A stretch of 64,000 nt of DNA from Pseudodonghicola xiamenensis DSM 18339 (GTDB lineage: Bacteria > Pseudomonadota > Alphaproteobacteria > Rhodobacterales > Rhodobacteraceae). The number at the start of each line of letters is the position of its first letter. Positions within the stretch are counted from its first letter, which is position 1. The DNA lies in assembly GCF_000429365.1 (NCBI RefSeq), contig NZ_AUBS01000001.1, positions 248,001-312,000 on the forward strand. Direction: 5' to 3'. The notes under the pieces are model-generated. The model ran no database searches and was not told where the DNA came from. It saw only the letters and a list, made by a program, of their open reading frames with translations. Position numbers and translations under genes: made by a program. Below are positions 1-8,688 of the stretch, piece after piece.

Positions 1-638
1 CCACCTTTCTGCGGGTGATGGCGGCGCTGGAACAGCCGACTGGCGGCAGCATCACCGTCAATGGCATGACGCCGGAGGAGGCGCGCAAGAACCGGGCATA
101 CGGCTATGTGTTCCAGGCTGCCGGGCTTTATCCATGGCGGACGATTGCCAAGAATATCAAGTTGCCGTTGGAGATCATGGGCTATTCCAGGGCCGATCAG
201 GATGCGCGTGTCGAGGCGGTGCTGAAGCTTGTCGATCTGGAAGGGTTCGGTGGAAAATATCCCTGGCAATTGTCGGGCGGTATGCAACAGCGGGCCAGTA
301 TCGCGCGGGCGCTGGCCTTTGATGCCGATATCCTGCTGATGGACGAACCCTTCGGCGCGCTTGACGAGATCGTGCGCGATCACTTGAACGAACAGCTTCT
401 GCAGCTCTGGGCGCGAACCGAGAAGACCATCGGATTTGTCACCCATTCGATCCCGGAGGCGGTTTATCTGTCGACCAAGATCGTGGTGATGAGCCCGCGG
501 CCGGGGCGGATCACCGATGTGATCGAAAGCCCGCTGCCGAAGGAGAGGCCGCTTGAGATCCGCGATACGCCTGAGTTCATCGAGATCGCCCACCGCGTGC
601 GCGAGGGGCTGAGGGCGGGGCATTCCTATGACGAGTGA
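1..638 (+). CDS. ABC transporter ATP-binding protein (5' truncated by window edge)
   Basis: ATPase subunit of an importer of the nitrate/sulfonate/taurine/thiamine-precursor class. The frame is open from base 3 and enters just after the Walker A motif (first residues TFLRVMAALEQPTGG), so the N-terminus lies outside the window. Visible parts are the Q-loop region (YGYVFQAAGLYPW), the ABC signature LSGGMQQR, Walker B ILLMDEPFGALDE and the H-loop in FVTHSIPEAV. It is followed 27 bases later by two MetI-type permeases and a periplasmic binding protein, so it energises that importer. The fold is certain; the substrate is inferred from the binding protein only. Confidence 0.93.
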   Translation, partial: TFLRVMAALEQPTGGSITVNGMTPEEARKNRAYGYVFQAAGLYPWRTIAKNIKLPLEIMGYSRADQDARVEAVLKLVDLEGFGGKYPWQLSGGMQQRASIARALAFDADILLMDEPFGALDEIVRDHLNEQLLQLWARTEKTIGFVTHSIPEAVYLSTKIVVMSPRPGRITDVIESPLPKERPLEIRDTPEFIEIAHRVREGLRAGHSYDE

Positions 639-665
639 TCTGCCGAAGATCGGGGAGGGGTGGGC

Positions 666-1580
666 ATGAAATCTGTCCTGGCCGTCCTGACCGTGCTCGC
701 CGCCATCGTGGCGATCTGGTACGCCGCCTGCGTGCCGATGAATATCAAAGGGGTGCTGACCGATCTTGAGCGCGCCGGGGCGCAGGTGGTGCCCGAAGGC
801 GCCGTCGCCCGCCGCGACAGGGGCGCCTTCGGACTGGTGGCGAAGAACAGCTTTGCCATTTCCGCCACCTGGGCGCAGGAGCGTCCGCGTCTGCCGGCAC
901 CGCATCAGGTGGCGGTGGAGCTGTGGCAGACCACGGTGATGAAGAAGATCACCTCGAAACGCAGCCTGGTCTTTCACGCCTGGGTGACCTTGAGCGCAAC
1001 GCTGATGGGCTTTGCCATCGGCACCGGTCTTGGCATCCTGCTGGCAGTGGGCATCGTGCACAGCCGGGTGATGGACATGTCGGTGATGCCCTGGGCCATC
1101 GTCAGCCAGACCATCCCGATCATCGCGCTCGCACCGATGATCATCGTGGTGCTGTATTCCATCGGGGTGCAGGGGATCCTGCCGAAGGCGATCATCTCGG
1201 CCTATCTCAGCTTCTTTCCGGTCGTCGTCGGTATGGTGAAGGGGCTCAGAAGCCCCGACGCGATGCAGATCGATCTGTTGAAGACCTATAACGCCAGCCC
1301 GGCGCAGGGGTTCTGGAAGCTGCGGCTTCCCTCGTCGATGCCCTATCTTTTCGCCTCTTTGAAGATCGGTATCGCCTCCTCCCTGGTCGGGGCCATCGTG
1401 GCCGAGCTGCCGACCGGTGCGGTCGCGGGGCTGGGCGCGCGGCTGCTGGCGGGCAGCTATTATGGTCAGACCATCCAGATCTGGTCGGCGCTGTTTGCCG
1501 CGGCGATCCTGGCCTCGGTGCTGGTCGGACTCCTCGGGGTGATCCAGCGGATCACGCTGAAGCGGATGGGGATGGCATGA
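666..1580 (+). CDS. ABC transporter permease, MetI/BPD_transp_1 type (first)
   Basis: Inner-membrane channel subunit of the importer. There is a hydrophobic N-terminal segment (LAVLTVLAAIVAIWYAACVP), a periplasmic stretch of about 75 residues, then the usual membrane block from about residue 100. The cytoplasmic coupling loop has the EAA-like pattern (LLKTYNASPAQGFWKLRLP) and is followed by IGIASSLVGAIVAEL, typical of SsuC/TauC/ThiX permeases. An in-frame GTG at 660 is possible, but ATG 666 follows the GGGGAGGGG ribosome site at a better distance. Its stop overlaps an ATG (ATGA, 1577-1580) that opens a 20-codon frame leading to the second permease. Confidence 0.9.
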   Translation: MKSVLAVLTVLAAIVAIWYAACVPMNIKGVLTDLERAGAQVVPEGAVARRDRGAFGLVAKNSFAISATWAQERPRLPAPHQVAVELWQTTVMKKITSKRSLVFHAWVTLSATLMGFAIGTGLGILLAVGIVHSRVMDMSVMPWAIVSQTIPIIALAPMIIVVLYSIGVQGILPKAIISAYLSFFPVVVGMVKGLRSPDAMQIDLLKTYNASPAQGFWKLRLPSSMPYLFASLKIGIASSLVGAIVAELPTGAVAGLGARLLAGSYYGQTIQIWSALFAAAILASVLVGLLGVIQRITLKRMGMA

Positions 1581-1639
1581 TGGCGGATGAGAATTTGACG
1601 GTCTTTGCCGAGATGCTGCAGGGGAGGGCGCCGCGATGA
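1577..1639 (+). CDS. Tiny 20-codon ORF bridging the two permease genes (speculative)
   Basis: A 20-codon frame whose start overlaps the stop of the first permease (ATGA at 1577) and whose stop overlaps the start of the second (ATGA at 1636). It begins MMADENL and ends QGRAPR, with no hydrophobic segment. A GGGGAGGG ribosome site for the second permease lies inside it. It may be a translated coupling peptide that carries ribosomes from one permease to the next, or only a spacer. No homologue is known to me; conservation would be needed to call it a gene. Confidence 0.25.
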   Translation: MMADENLTVFAEMLQGRAPR

Positions 1640-2481
1640 TCGAGGTGATCCTGGCCCTGATCCTCTGGGCTTTCGGTTGGTGGGTGAACGTGCGGCTGGC
1701 CGAGGGGCCTATGGCCCGGACCCGGGCGGTCAGGCTGGCGGTACCGGTGATCTTCGGCATCACCGTGCTGCTGGTCTGGGAATTGCTGGTGCGTGGGTTG
1801 AACGTGCCGATGGTGATCCTGCCGGCGCCTTCGCTGATCGTGACACGCTTCGTCACCAGCCTGCCGGTGCTCTGGGTCGATTTCCGCCAGACCATCCTCA
1901 AGGGGGCGCTGTCGGGCTATGTGATCGGCTGCGGCGCGGCGCTGCTGGTGGCGGTGTTGGTCGACCGCAGCGATTTCCTGCGCCGCGGGCTGTTGCCGGT
2001 GGGCAATCTGGTCGCGGCGCTGCCGATCATCGGCACCGCGCCGATCCTGGTGATGTGGTTCGGCTTCGACTGGCAGTCCAAGGCGGCGGTGGTCGTGGTC
2101 TCGGTGTTCTTCCCGATGCTGGTGAATACCGTCGCGGGGTTGGCCCAGACCAGCGCCATGCAGCGCGATCTGATGCGCACCTATGCCGCCGGATATTGGC
2201 AGAGCTTTTTCAAGCTGCGGTTGCCGGCGGCGATGCCTTTCATCTTCAACGGGCTCAAGATTTCCTCGACGCTGGCCCTGATCGGCGCCATCGTGGCCGA
2301 GTTCTTCGGCTCGCCCACCATGGGGATGGGGTTCCGCATCTCGACCAGCGTGGGGCAACTGGCGCTGGATATGGTCTGGGCCGAAATCGTGGTGGCCGCC
2401 CTGGCTGGGACCGCCTTCTACGGCATTCTGGCAGCGATGGAGCGGGCGGTGACCTTCTGGCACCCGTCGCAGCGGGGCTGA
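1636..2481 (+). CDS. ABC transporter permease, MetI/BPD_transp_1 type (second)
   Basis: Second permease of the importer, 281 residues, so the transporter probably works with a heterodimeric channel. Membrane segments start at the N-terminus (VILALILWAFGWWVNV) and continue through VIFGITVLLVWELLV and GYVIGCGAALLVAVLV. The EAA-type loop is DLMRTYAAGYWQSFFKLRLP, followed by ISSTLALIGAIVAEFFGS. The ATG at 1636 has a GGGGAGGG ribosome site seven bases upstream. It resembles the first permease in the coupling loop but is a distinct sequence, consistent with an old duplication. Confidence 0.92.
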   Translation: MIEVILALILWAFGWWVNVRLAEGPMARTRAVRLAVPVIFGITVLLVWELLVRGLNVPMVILPAPSLIVTRFVTSLPVLWVDFRQTILKGALSGYVIGCGAALLVAVLVDRSDFLRRGLLPVGNLVAALPIIGTAPILVMWFGFDWQSKAAVVVVSVFFPMLVNTVAGLAQTSAMQRDLMRTYAAGYWQSFFKLRLPAAMPFIFNGLKISSTLALIGAIVAEFFGSPTMGMGFRISTSVGQLALDMVWAEIVVAALAGTAFYGILAAMERAVTFWHPSQRG

Positions 2482-2562
2482 AACAGACAAGTGATACAAG
2501 ACCCCGGTCAGCGGGGCTTATGAAATAACCAAGAAGATACCCAACAAGGAGTGGTAAGACAG

Positions 2563-3552
2563 ATGAAAAAACTGATTGGTGGGGCGATCGCCGCCTTCGC
2601 GCTCAGCACCAGCGCGGCGCTGGCGGCCGATGCGGTCAAGCTGCAGCTGAAATGGGTCACCCAGGCGCAGTTCGCCGGCTATTACGTGGCCAAGGACAAG
2701 GGCTTTTATTCCGACGAGGATCTGGATGTCACCATCCTGCCGGGCGGCCCCGATATCGCACCGACCCAGGTGATCGCCGGCGGCGGTGCCGATGTGATGA
2801 TCGATTGGATGCCCTCGGCGCTGGCGGCACGGGAAAAGGGGCTGCCGCTGGTCAATATCGCCCAGCCCTACAAGCATTCCGGCATGATGCTGACCTGCTG
2901 GAAGGATGCCGGCATCGAAAAACCGATGGATCTGGTCAATCGCACCCTGGGCGTCTGGTTCTATGGCAATGAATACCCGTTCCTCAGCTGGATGGCGCAT
3001 CTGGGTATCAAGACCGACGGCAAGGGCCCCGACAGCGTCGAGGTGCTGAAGCAGGGCTTCAACGTCGATCCGCTGCTGCAGCGCCAGGCCGATTGCATCT
3101 CGACCATGACCTATAACGAATATTGGCAGGTCATCGACGCCGGCGTCACGCCTGAGGAGCTGATTACCTTCAAATACGAGGATCAGGGCGTCGCCACACT
3201 GGAGGACGGTCTTTACGTGATGGAGGAAAAGCTCTCCGATCCGGCCTTCGAGGACAAGATGGTCCGCTTCGTGCGCGCCTCGATGAAGGGCTGGAAATAC
3301 GCCGAGGAAAACCCTGACGAGGCGGCCGAGATCGTGCTCGACAACGATGCCTCCGGCGCCCAGACCGAAAAGCATCAGAAGCGCATGATGCGCGAGGTCG
3401 CCAAGCTGACCGCAGATTCCAACGGCACGCTCGACCCGGCGGATTACGAACGTACGGTGAAAACGTTGCTGTCGGGCGGCTCCGATCCGGTCATCACCAA
3501 GGAGCCCGAAGGCGCCTGGACCCATGTCATCACCGACAAGGCCCTGAACTGA
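2563..3552 (+). CDS. ABC transporter substrate-binding protein, NMT1/THI5-like
   Basis: Periplasmic binding protein of the importer. A signal peptide (MKKLIGGAIAAFALSTSAALA) precedes the mature start ADAVKLQLKW. The family pattern is clear: WVTQAQFAGYYVAKDKGFY followed by ILPGGPDIAPTQVIAGGGADVMI, as in proteins that bind pyrimidine thiamine precursors (ThiY) or riboflavin (RibY). The match to the WVTQAQFAGYYVA form makes a flavin or pyrimidine ligand more likely than nitrate or sulfonate, but this is inference. ATG 2563 is chosen because the AAGGAG site at 2546-2551 lies upstream of it and overlaps the alternative GTG at 2551. Last gene of the operon; a GC hairpin follows at 3592. Confidence 0.88.
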   Translation: MKKLIGGAIAAFALSTSAALAADAVKLQLKWVTQAQFAGYYVAKDKGFYSDEDLDVTILPGGPDIAPTQVIAGGGADVMIDWMPSALAAREKGLPLVNIAQPYKHSGMMLTCWKDAGIEKPMDLVNRTLGVWFYGNEYPFLSWMAHLGIKTDGKGPDSVEVLKQGFNVDPLLQRQADCISTMTYNEYWQVIDAGVTPEELITFKYEDQGVATLEDGLYVMEEKLSDPAFEDKMVRFVRASMKGWKYAEENPDEAAEIVLDNDASGAQTEKHQKRMMREVAKLTADSNGTLDPADYERTVKTLLSGGSDPVITKEPEGAWTHVITDKALN

Positions 3553-3591
3553 GCCTGATCCCGATCGCGCCCGCGTGACCGGACAGATTGC

Positions 3592-3626
3592 GCCGCCCGT
3601 TCCGGTTCGTCGGGGCGGGCGGCTTT
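3592..3626 (+). terminator. Probable terminator of the ABC importer operon
   Basis: Inverted repeat GCCGCCCG / CGGGCGGC with a 16-base loop, followed by CTTTC, 39 bases after the binding-protein stop. The stem is strong but the T-run is short, so termination may be partial. Confidence 0.5.
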
Positions 3627-3708
3627 CAGTGAAGGGAGGGCGGGCGCCATCCGGTCGGCGCCGAAGTCAGTCTATTCGCCACTGAACCGCTTGCGGGATT
3701 TCGTTGCA

Positions 3709-3774
3709 CGCCTCCCGGGGCTCCGCCCGTTCGTGGCGTCCAGTCTTTTTCTGGCCTCAAATATCCTTGGGGGG
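3709..3774 (+). repeat. Composite intergenic repeat, copy 1 (box A + box B, forward)
   Basis: Box A (3709-3734, CGCCTCCCGGGGCTCCGCCC then GTTCG) and box B (3744-3774, CTTTTTCTGGC, CAAATATCC, then a G-run) lie between two convergent genes. The same boxes recur at 7153, 30020, 37758 and 41790. Nothing else is seen in the 3553-3836 gap except the hairpin at 3592. Confidence 0.8.
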
Positions 3775-3836
3775 AGGCCGGGCTGTAAGGCCCGGTCCGG
3801 GGGGCAGACAGCCCCCCGCGCGGCCGGGGCTGCGCC

Positions 3837-4589
3837 TCAGCCGTCCTTGCGCTTCTCGGCGACGATGCGGGCCATCTGCGCTGCCGGCAGATAGCCACGC
3901 AGCATCTCGTCTTGCAGCACGAAGGTCGGCGTGCCCGAGATCTTCAGCTTCTGCGCCAGCGCGTGATTGCGGCGCAGCTCCTCGTTGACTTGATCGCTGT
4001 TCATCTCGGCCAGGATGGCATCGGCATCCAGCCCCAGCCCCTCGGCTAGGCGCGACAGGACCACATTGGTGGTATCGCCCTGCATCTCCATCAGCGCGTC
4101 ATGCACCTGGGCATAGGCGTCGGGGCCGGCGACGATGCGGGTGGCGATGGCAAAGCGCGACGAGGCGACCGAGGCCTCGCCTAGGATCGGAAATTCCTTG
4201 ACGATCAGGCGGATATTGCCGTCCTTGCGCAGCAGCTCGGCAACCTCGGGCACCGCCTTGCGGCAATAACCGCAGCGATAATCCATGAATTCGACCAGGG
4301 TGATATCGCCTTCGGGGTTACCTCCAACCCAGGAATAGCCATCGTTGAAGATCGCGTCGTGATTGGCCTGGACCATATCCACATCGGCCTGGGCCGCGGC
4401 CTGGGCCTGACGTTGCTCCAGCGCGTTGACCGCCTCCAGGATCACTTCCGGGTTCTCCATCAGATACTCCCGAACCTCGTTGCGGAAGGCGGCGCGGTCC
4501 TCGTCGCTCATCGCAGTCAGTTCGGTGGCCTGTGCCTGTCCGGTCAGAAGGGCCAGTGCGGTCACGGCCGGAGCGGCAAATCGGATCAT
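3837..4589 (-). CDS. DsbA-family thiol:disulfide oxidoreductase (periplasmic)
   Basis: Thioredoxin-fold protein of 250 residues. The signal peptide is MIRFAAPAVTALALLTGQAQA. A helical N-terminal region (residues about 27-75) precedes the thioredoxin core with active site C106-G-Y-C109 and the cis-proline loop SGTPTFVL near residue 220. This architecture fits the Com1/BdbD-like DsbA group that carries an N-terminal oligomerisation helix, acting in oxidation or isomerisation of envelope proteins. The ATG at 4589 sits two bases after the stop of the upstream M48 protease, with AAGGAAA as ribosome site, so the pair is cotranscribed. An upstream in-frame start would place the signal peptide internally and is rejected. 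Confidence 0.9.
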   Translation of the reverse strand: MIRFAAPAVTALALLTGQAQATELTAMSDEDRAAFRNEVREYLMENPEVILEAVNALEQRQAQAAAQADVDMVQANHDAIFNDGYSWVGGNPEGDITLVEFMDYRCGYCRKAVPEVAELLRKDGNIRLIVKEFPILGEASVASSRFAIATRIVAGPDAYAQVHDALMEMQGDTTNVVLSRLAEGLGLDADAILAEMNSDQVNEELRRNHALAQKLKISGTPTFVLQDEMLRGYLPAAQMARIVAEKRKDG

Positions 4590-4591
4590 GA

Positions 4592-5938
4592 TTATTTCCT
4601 TTTCTGGAGCTTGTCTGATGTAGTCAGCACATCCTGCGCCCGTTGCCAAGGTGGCGATCCGCGCGGCAATTGCATCGCCGCCCGGCGGGCATGGATCGCC
4701 GCATCCTCAGGCCTGCCCTGCAGGGCATAGCGTTCGGCGGTCAGCAGCGCGGCCATGCCGGGCTGGCCATCCTGGGCATAGGCCAGGGCCAGATCGTGCA
4801 TCACCCGGACATCTCGGAAATCGCGGGCGCGGGCCGCCTCCAGGCTTTTCAGCCCGGCTTTGCGCTGGCCGGCGGCCCGTTGCGCCCGGCCCAGCCCGGC
4901 CAGGATCAGCGGTTCGTTGGGGGCCAGCGCATTGGCTTGCTCATAGGCCGCGACCGCGCTTTTCCAGTTGCGCGTCTCCATCAGGAACTGGCCCTTGAGA
5001 TCGTAATAATAGCCGTCCTCGGGCCGCAGCGCGATCGCCGCGTCGATCGCGGCCAGCGCGCGCGGCAACTGGTTCAGCCGGTGATAGGCCACCGCCTGGC
5101 GCATCAGTCGAATATCGTCATAGGGGTCGTCCTTGGCACGCAAGAGCGTCCAGTTCGGGGCCCTGGTGAAGGCGGATAATTTGCCGCGAACCCGGGCGAA
5201 CCAATATTCGTGCTGCGGGTTCGGCGCAAAGCTGCGGGTCTGGGCGGCGACAAAATCCTGGGCGGCGCGCAGCCTGTCCCGGGTCAGTGGGTGGCTTTGC
5301 ATATAGGGATCCTGGTTCGCCACGCTCAACATCTCCTGCCCGGCGAAGGCCTCGTGCAGGTCGACCAGCCCCTGGGGATCGACGCCGGCGTAACTCAGAT
5401 AGGCCTCTGCCGCCTGATCCGCAGCCGATTCCTCGGCCCGGGTATGGGCCAGGAACGATCGCAGCGCCGAGGATTGCGTTCCCAGTGCCAGCCCGACGGC
5501 CCCCTGGCTGCCTCCGGCAGCAGCCGCGGCCAGCGCCAGCAGCGCCCCGAGACCGGCAGCGCTGCGGGCGTTTTGCATATTGGCCATCCGGCGTGCCAGA
5601 TGACCGTTGGTGATATGACCCAGCTCGTGGGCGATCACCGCCTGCAGCATCGGCGCGCGGTCGATCTTCAGGATCAGCCCGGAATGAACGAAGACCGTCC
5701 GGTGATCCAGCACGAAGGCGTTGAAGGTGGGGTCGTCGACCACCAGAACCTGCACCTGCCGCGAACTCAGCCCGGCGGCGCGCAGGATCGGAAAGGACAA
5801 TTCGGTCAGCCCATGTTCGATATCGGCATCGCGAAGCAAGCCAAATGCCGCCGCGGGCCGGCTCCAGGCCAGGCTCAGCAGCGCGCAAAGAATTAGCGCC
5901 GGGATTGACGCCGGCCGGAAGAAACGGTCAAAACCCAT
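4592..5938 (-). CDS. M48-family zinc metalloprotease with C-terminal TPR repeats (BepA/YfgC-like)
   Basis: Periplasmic metalloprotease of 448 residues. The signal sequence is in the first 31 residues (ILCALLSLAWSRPAAAF). The zinc motif is HELGH at residues 104-108, and the third-ligand region is in AEESAADQAAEAYL. From about residue 310 the protein consists of TPR-like helices (LAAIDAAIALRPEDGYYYDL; AYEQANALAPNEPLILAGL). This matches BepA-type proteases, which act on outer-membrane protein and LPS-transport assembly. Cotranscription with a DsbA-like protein fits, because LptD maturation needs both disulfide formation and BepA in E. coli. The ATG at 5938 was chosen because the signal peptide starts there; the start is 22 bases from that of the divergent aminotransferase. 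Confidence 0.9.
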   Translation of the reverse strand: MGFDRFFRPASIPALILCALLSLAWSRPAAAFGLLRDADIEHGLTELSFPILRAAGLSSRQVQVLVVDDPTFNAFVLDHRTVFVHSGLILKIDRAPMLQAVIAHELGHITNGHLARRMANMQNARSAAGLGALLALAAAAAGGSQGAVGLALGTQSSALRSFLAHTRAEESAADQAAEAYLSYAGVDPQGLVDLHEAFAGQEMLSVANQDPYMQSHPLTRDRLRAAQDFVAAQTRSFAPNPQHEYWFARVRGKLSAFTRAPNWTLLRAKDDPYDDIRLMRQAVAYHRLNQLPRALAAIDAAIALRPEDGYYYDLKGQFLMETRNWKSAVAAYEQANALAPNEPLILAGLGRAQRAAGQRKAGLKSLEAARARDFRDVRVMHDLALAYAQDGQPGMAALLTAERYALQGRPEDAAIHARRAAMQLPRGSPPWQRAQDVLTTSDKLQKRK

Positions 5939-5960
5939 GCCGCAACCATGGGAGCAGATC

Positions 5961-7106
5961 ATGCGAAACTCAACCCGATCCCAGGTCGATCCCTTCATTG
6001 TGATGGACGTGATGGAGGCCGCTCGCCAGGCCGAGGAGGCCGGCCGCCACATCATCCATATGGAGGTGGGACAGCCCAGCACCGGTGCCCCAAAAGGCGC
6101 GACCGAGGCGCTTAAGCGTGCGCTCGACAGCGATGCGCTCGGCTATACCGTGGCGCTCGGCCTGCCGGCGCTGCGCGCTCGTGTCGCACAGCTTTACGGG
6201 GAATGGTACAACGTCGATCTGAACCCGGAGCGGGTCGTGATCACCCCGGGCTCGTCTGGTGGCTTCATCCTGGCCTTCACCGCGCTTTTCGATTCGGGCG
6301 ACCGGGTTGGCATCGGCGCACCGGGCTATCCCTCCTATCGTCAGATCCTCAAGGCGCTGGGGATGGTGCCCGTCGATCTGCCGGCCGCGCCGGAAAACCG
6401 CTATCAGCCGGTGCCCGCCGATTTCGCCGGGATGGATCTGGCCGGCCTCATGGTCGCCTCGCCCGCCAATCCCACCGGCACCATGCTGGATCACGCCAGC
6501 CTCGGCGCGCTGATCGAGGCGGCGCAGGGGCAGGGCGCGTCCTTCATCAGCGATGAAATCTACCATGGCCTAGAATACGAGGCGAAGGCGGTCACCGCGC
6601 TGGAACTCTCGGATGACGTCTATGTCATCAACTCCTTCTCGAAATATTTCTCGATGACCGGCTGGCGCGCCGGCTGGCTGGTGGTGCCCGAGGATCACGT
6701 CCGGGTGCTGGAACGCATCGCCCAGAACATGTTCATCTGCGCCCCGCACGCCAGCCAGGTGGCGGCCCTGGCCGCGATGGATTGCACCGAGGAGCTGCAG
6801 GCCAACCTCGCGGTCTATGCGAAGAACCGCGCGCTGATGCTCGATGGTCTGCCGAAGGCCGGCTTCGACAAGATCGCGCCGCCCGATGGCGCCTTCTACA
6901 TCTACGCCGATGTCTCCGAGCTGACCCAGGACAGCCGCGCCTTTGCTGCCGAAATCCTCGACAAGGCCGGCGTCGCCGTCACCCCGGGGCTCGATTTCGA
7001 TCCCCTGCGCGGCGCCACCACGCTGCGCTTCTCCTATGCCCGTTCCACCGCGGATATCGAAGAAGGCCTGGCCCGCCTCGCAGCCTTCATGGCAGCGCGG
7101 GGCTGA
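5961..7106 (+). CDS. Pyridoxal-phosphate aminotransferase, class I/II
   Basis: Fold-type I aminotransferase of 381 residues. The PLP lysine is K228 in NSFSKYFSMTGWRAGWL. Other family marks are SPANPTGT (substrate carboxylate/PLP region), the ISDEIYHGLEY aspartate and tyrosine, and GYTVALGLPALR near the N-terminus. This sequence type is usually annotated as aspartate- or alanine-type aminotransferase; the amino donor cannot be set from sequence alone. ATG 5961 has GGGAGCAG just upstream. It is divergent from the M48 gene with only 22 bases between start codons, so each promoter must overlap the other gene's 5' end. Confidence 0.9.
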   Translation: MRNSTRSQVDPFIVMDVMEAARQAEEAGRHIIHMEVGQPSTGAPKGATEALKRALDSDALGYTVALGLPALRARVAQLYGEWYNVDLNPERVVITPGSSGGFILAFTALFDSGDRVGIGAPGYPSYRQILKALGMVPVDLPAAPENRYQPVPADFAGMDLAGLMVASPANPTGTMLDHASLGALIEAAQGQGASFISDEIYHGLEYEAKAVTALELSDDVYVINSFSKYFSMTGWRAGWLVVPEDHVRVLERIAQNMFICAPHASQVAALAAMDCTEELQANLAVYAKNRALMLDGLPKAGFDKIAPPDGAFYIYADVSELTQDSRAFAAEILDKAGVAVTPGLDFDPLRGATTLRFSYARSTADIEEGLARLAAFMAARG

Positions 7107-7152
7107 GCAGAAAAGGCTCCGGGGGCGGGACATGGTCACTGGGCTGCTCCCA

Positions 7153-7257
7153 GCGCCTCCCGGGGTTCCGCCCGTTCGCGGCTGAAACGCTCCTCTGGAA
7201 CGTTTCCAAGACGCCACGCGCCCCCCCCTTTTTCTGGCTGCAAATATCCCCGGGGGC
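7153..7257 (+). repeat. Composite intergenic repeat, copy 2 (box A, hairpin arms, box B)
   Basis: Box A at 7153-7179 (GCGCCTCCCGGGGTTCCGCC), short inverted arms GAAACG / CGTTTC at about 7184-7207, and box B at 7229-7257 (CTTTTTCTGGCTGCAAATAT then CCCCGGGGG). It occupies most of the 340-base gap between the aminotransferase and the amidase. The rest of the gap is GC-rich, with no clear promoter. Confidence 0.8.
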
Positions 7258-7446
7258 GCGGCAACGCTGCGGCGGGGGCGGCGCCCCCGTCCTGCAATCG
7301 ACCAGCTTCCGCCGGCTGGCCGCTCTGCGGTGGGCGGGCATAGGGTTAAATCCGACATTTCCAACCTCCACGGCCTCCGCTATCCTGCGCGGCAACGGCA
7401 TTCGACAAGGCCGGAGCAGAAATGTCCGAGTAGGCGGGGCGCGGTT

Positions 7447-8688
7447 TTGAACAGGATTTTCGCGGCGATATTTGTCGTTCTCGCCCTCGTGGTATCGGTG
7501 GAGCCGGCGGTGGCGCAACAGGGGCCGGAACGGTTCTCGGCGTTGGCGCGGATCAATCCGGGCCACAGCTCCATTGTTGCCGCAGGACGCCATGGGGTGC
7601 GGGTCGGCCTGGGGATGAGCCAGGGGGTGCCCTATCGCCTGTTCACCCTCGACGGGCCGCCACGGCTGGTTCTCGACTTCCAGGAAATCGACTGGACCGG
7701 GCTGACCCCGGGGGCCTTGCTGCAGACCGATCGCATCCTGCGGGCTCAATTCGGCTCTTATGTGCCGGGCTGGTCGCGCATGGTGCTGGAACTGGCGCAG
7801 CCGATGGCGGTGACCCGTGCCGGAATGGCGATCTCCCCCGAGACCGGGGCGGCGGAGCTGACGCTGGAGCTGATGCCGGTGACCCAGGCCGACTTTGCCG
7901 CGCAGGTGGGGGCGCCGCGGGACGCGCGTTGGGATTTGCCGGCGCCGCAGGAGTTGCCGAAACCGGCTCCGAAACAGGCCGACGCGCCGCTGCGGGTGGT
8001 GATCGACCCGGGCCATGGCGGCATTGACCCGGGGGCCGAGGCTGGCGGCAGTTCGGAAAAGGATCTGATGCTGACCCTGGCGCGAGAATTGCGCGAGGTC
8101 TTGCTGCGTTCGGGCGGGTTCGATGTGGTGATGACCCGCGACGATGATCGTTTCGTGTCGCTGGAGCGGCGGGTGACGCTGACCCATCAGGCCGGGGCCG
8201 ATGTCTTCATCTCGCTGCACGCCGATTCGCTCTCCGAGGGGCTGGCGCATGGGGCGACGGTCTATCTCCTGGCCGAGGACGCCTCGGACGTGGCATCGGC
8301 GCTGCTGGCGGAACGCCACGACCGTGCCAATCTGCTGTCGGGCGCCGATCTGAGCGAGGCGGACGACGAGATCACCGATGTGATGCTCGATCTGGCCCGG
8401 CAGGAGACCCGACCAAGGACCGAGGCGCTGGCTCAGGCGCTGCTGTCGGGGATGACCAATGTGGGCGGGCCGATGAACCGGCGGCCTTTGCGGGGGGCAT
8501 CCTTTTCGGTGCTGAAAGCTGCCGATATCCCTTCGGTTCTGATCGAGGTGGGGTTTCTGTCCAGTCCGCGGGATCTGAAGAACCTGCAGGATCCAGACTG
8601 GCGCGCGGGGATCGCGCGGGGCATCCGCAACGGGCTGGTGAACTGGCGCAAGACCGATTTGGCGCGCCAGCCGCTGGTGCGGCAATAA
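7447..8688 (+). CDS. N-acetylmuramoyl-L-alanine amidase (AmiC type: AMIN + Amidase_3)
   Basis: Cleaves the amide bond between MurNAc and the stem peptide during septal splitting. From a TTG start (position 7447, seven bases after AGGCGGGG) the product has a signal peptide (FAAIFVVLALVVSVEPAVAQ), an AMIN-like beta domain at about residues 30-150 and an Amidase_3 domain at about 183-405. Zinc and catalytic residues are visible: H190 in DPGHGG, E204 in GSSEKD, H258 in FISLHAD, and the glutamate in VLIEVGFLSS. No ATG gives a usable signal peptide. The final codons are the first copy of a 25-base tandem repeat that continues past the stop. Confidence 0.92.
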   Translation: MNRIFAAIFVVLALVVSVEPAVAQQGPERFSALARINPGHSSIVAAGRHGVRVGLGMSQGVPYRLFTLDGPPRLVLDFQEIDWTGLTPGALLQTDRILRAQFGSYVPGWSRMVLELAQPMAVTRAGMAISPETGAAELTLELMPVTQADFAAQVGAPRDARWDLPAPQELPKPAPKQADAPLRVVIDPGHGGIDPGAEAGGSSEKDLMLTLARELREVLLRSGGFDVVMTRDDDRFVSLERRVTLTHQAGADVFISLHADSLSEGLAHGATVYLLAEDASDVASALLAERHDRANLLSGADLSEADDEITDVMLDLARQETRPRTEALAQALLSGMTNVGGPMNRRPLRGASFSVLKAADIPSVLIEVGFLSSPRDLKNLQDPDWRAGIARGIRNGLVNWRKTDLARQPLVRQ

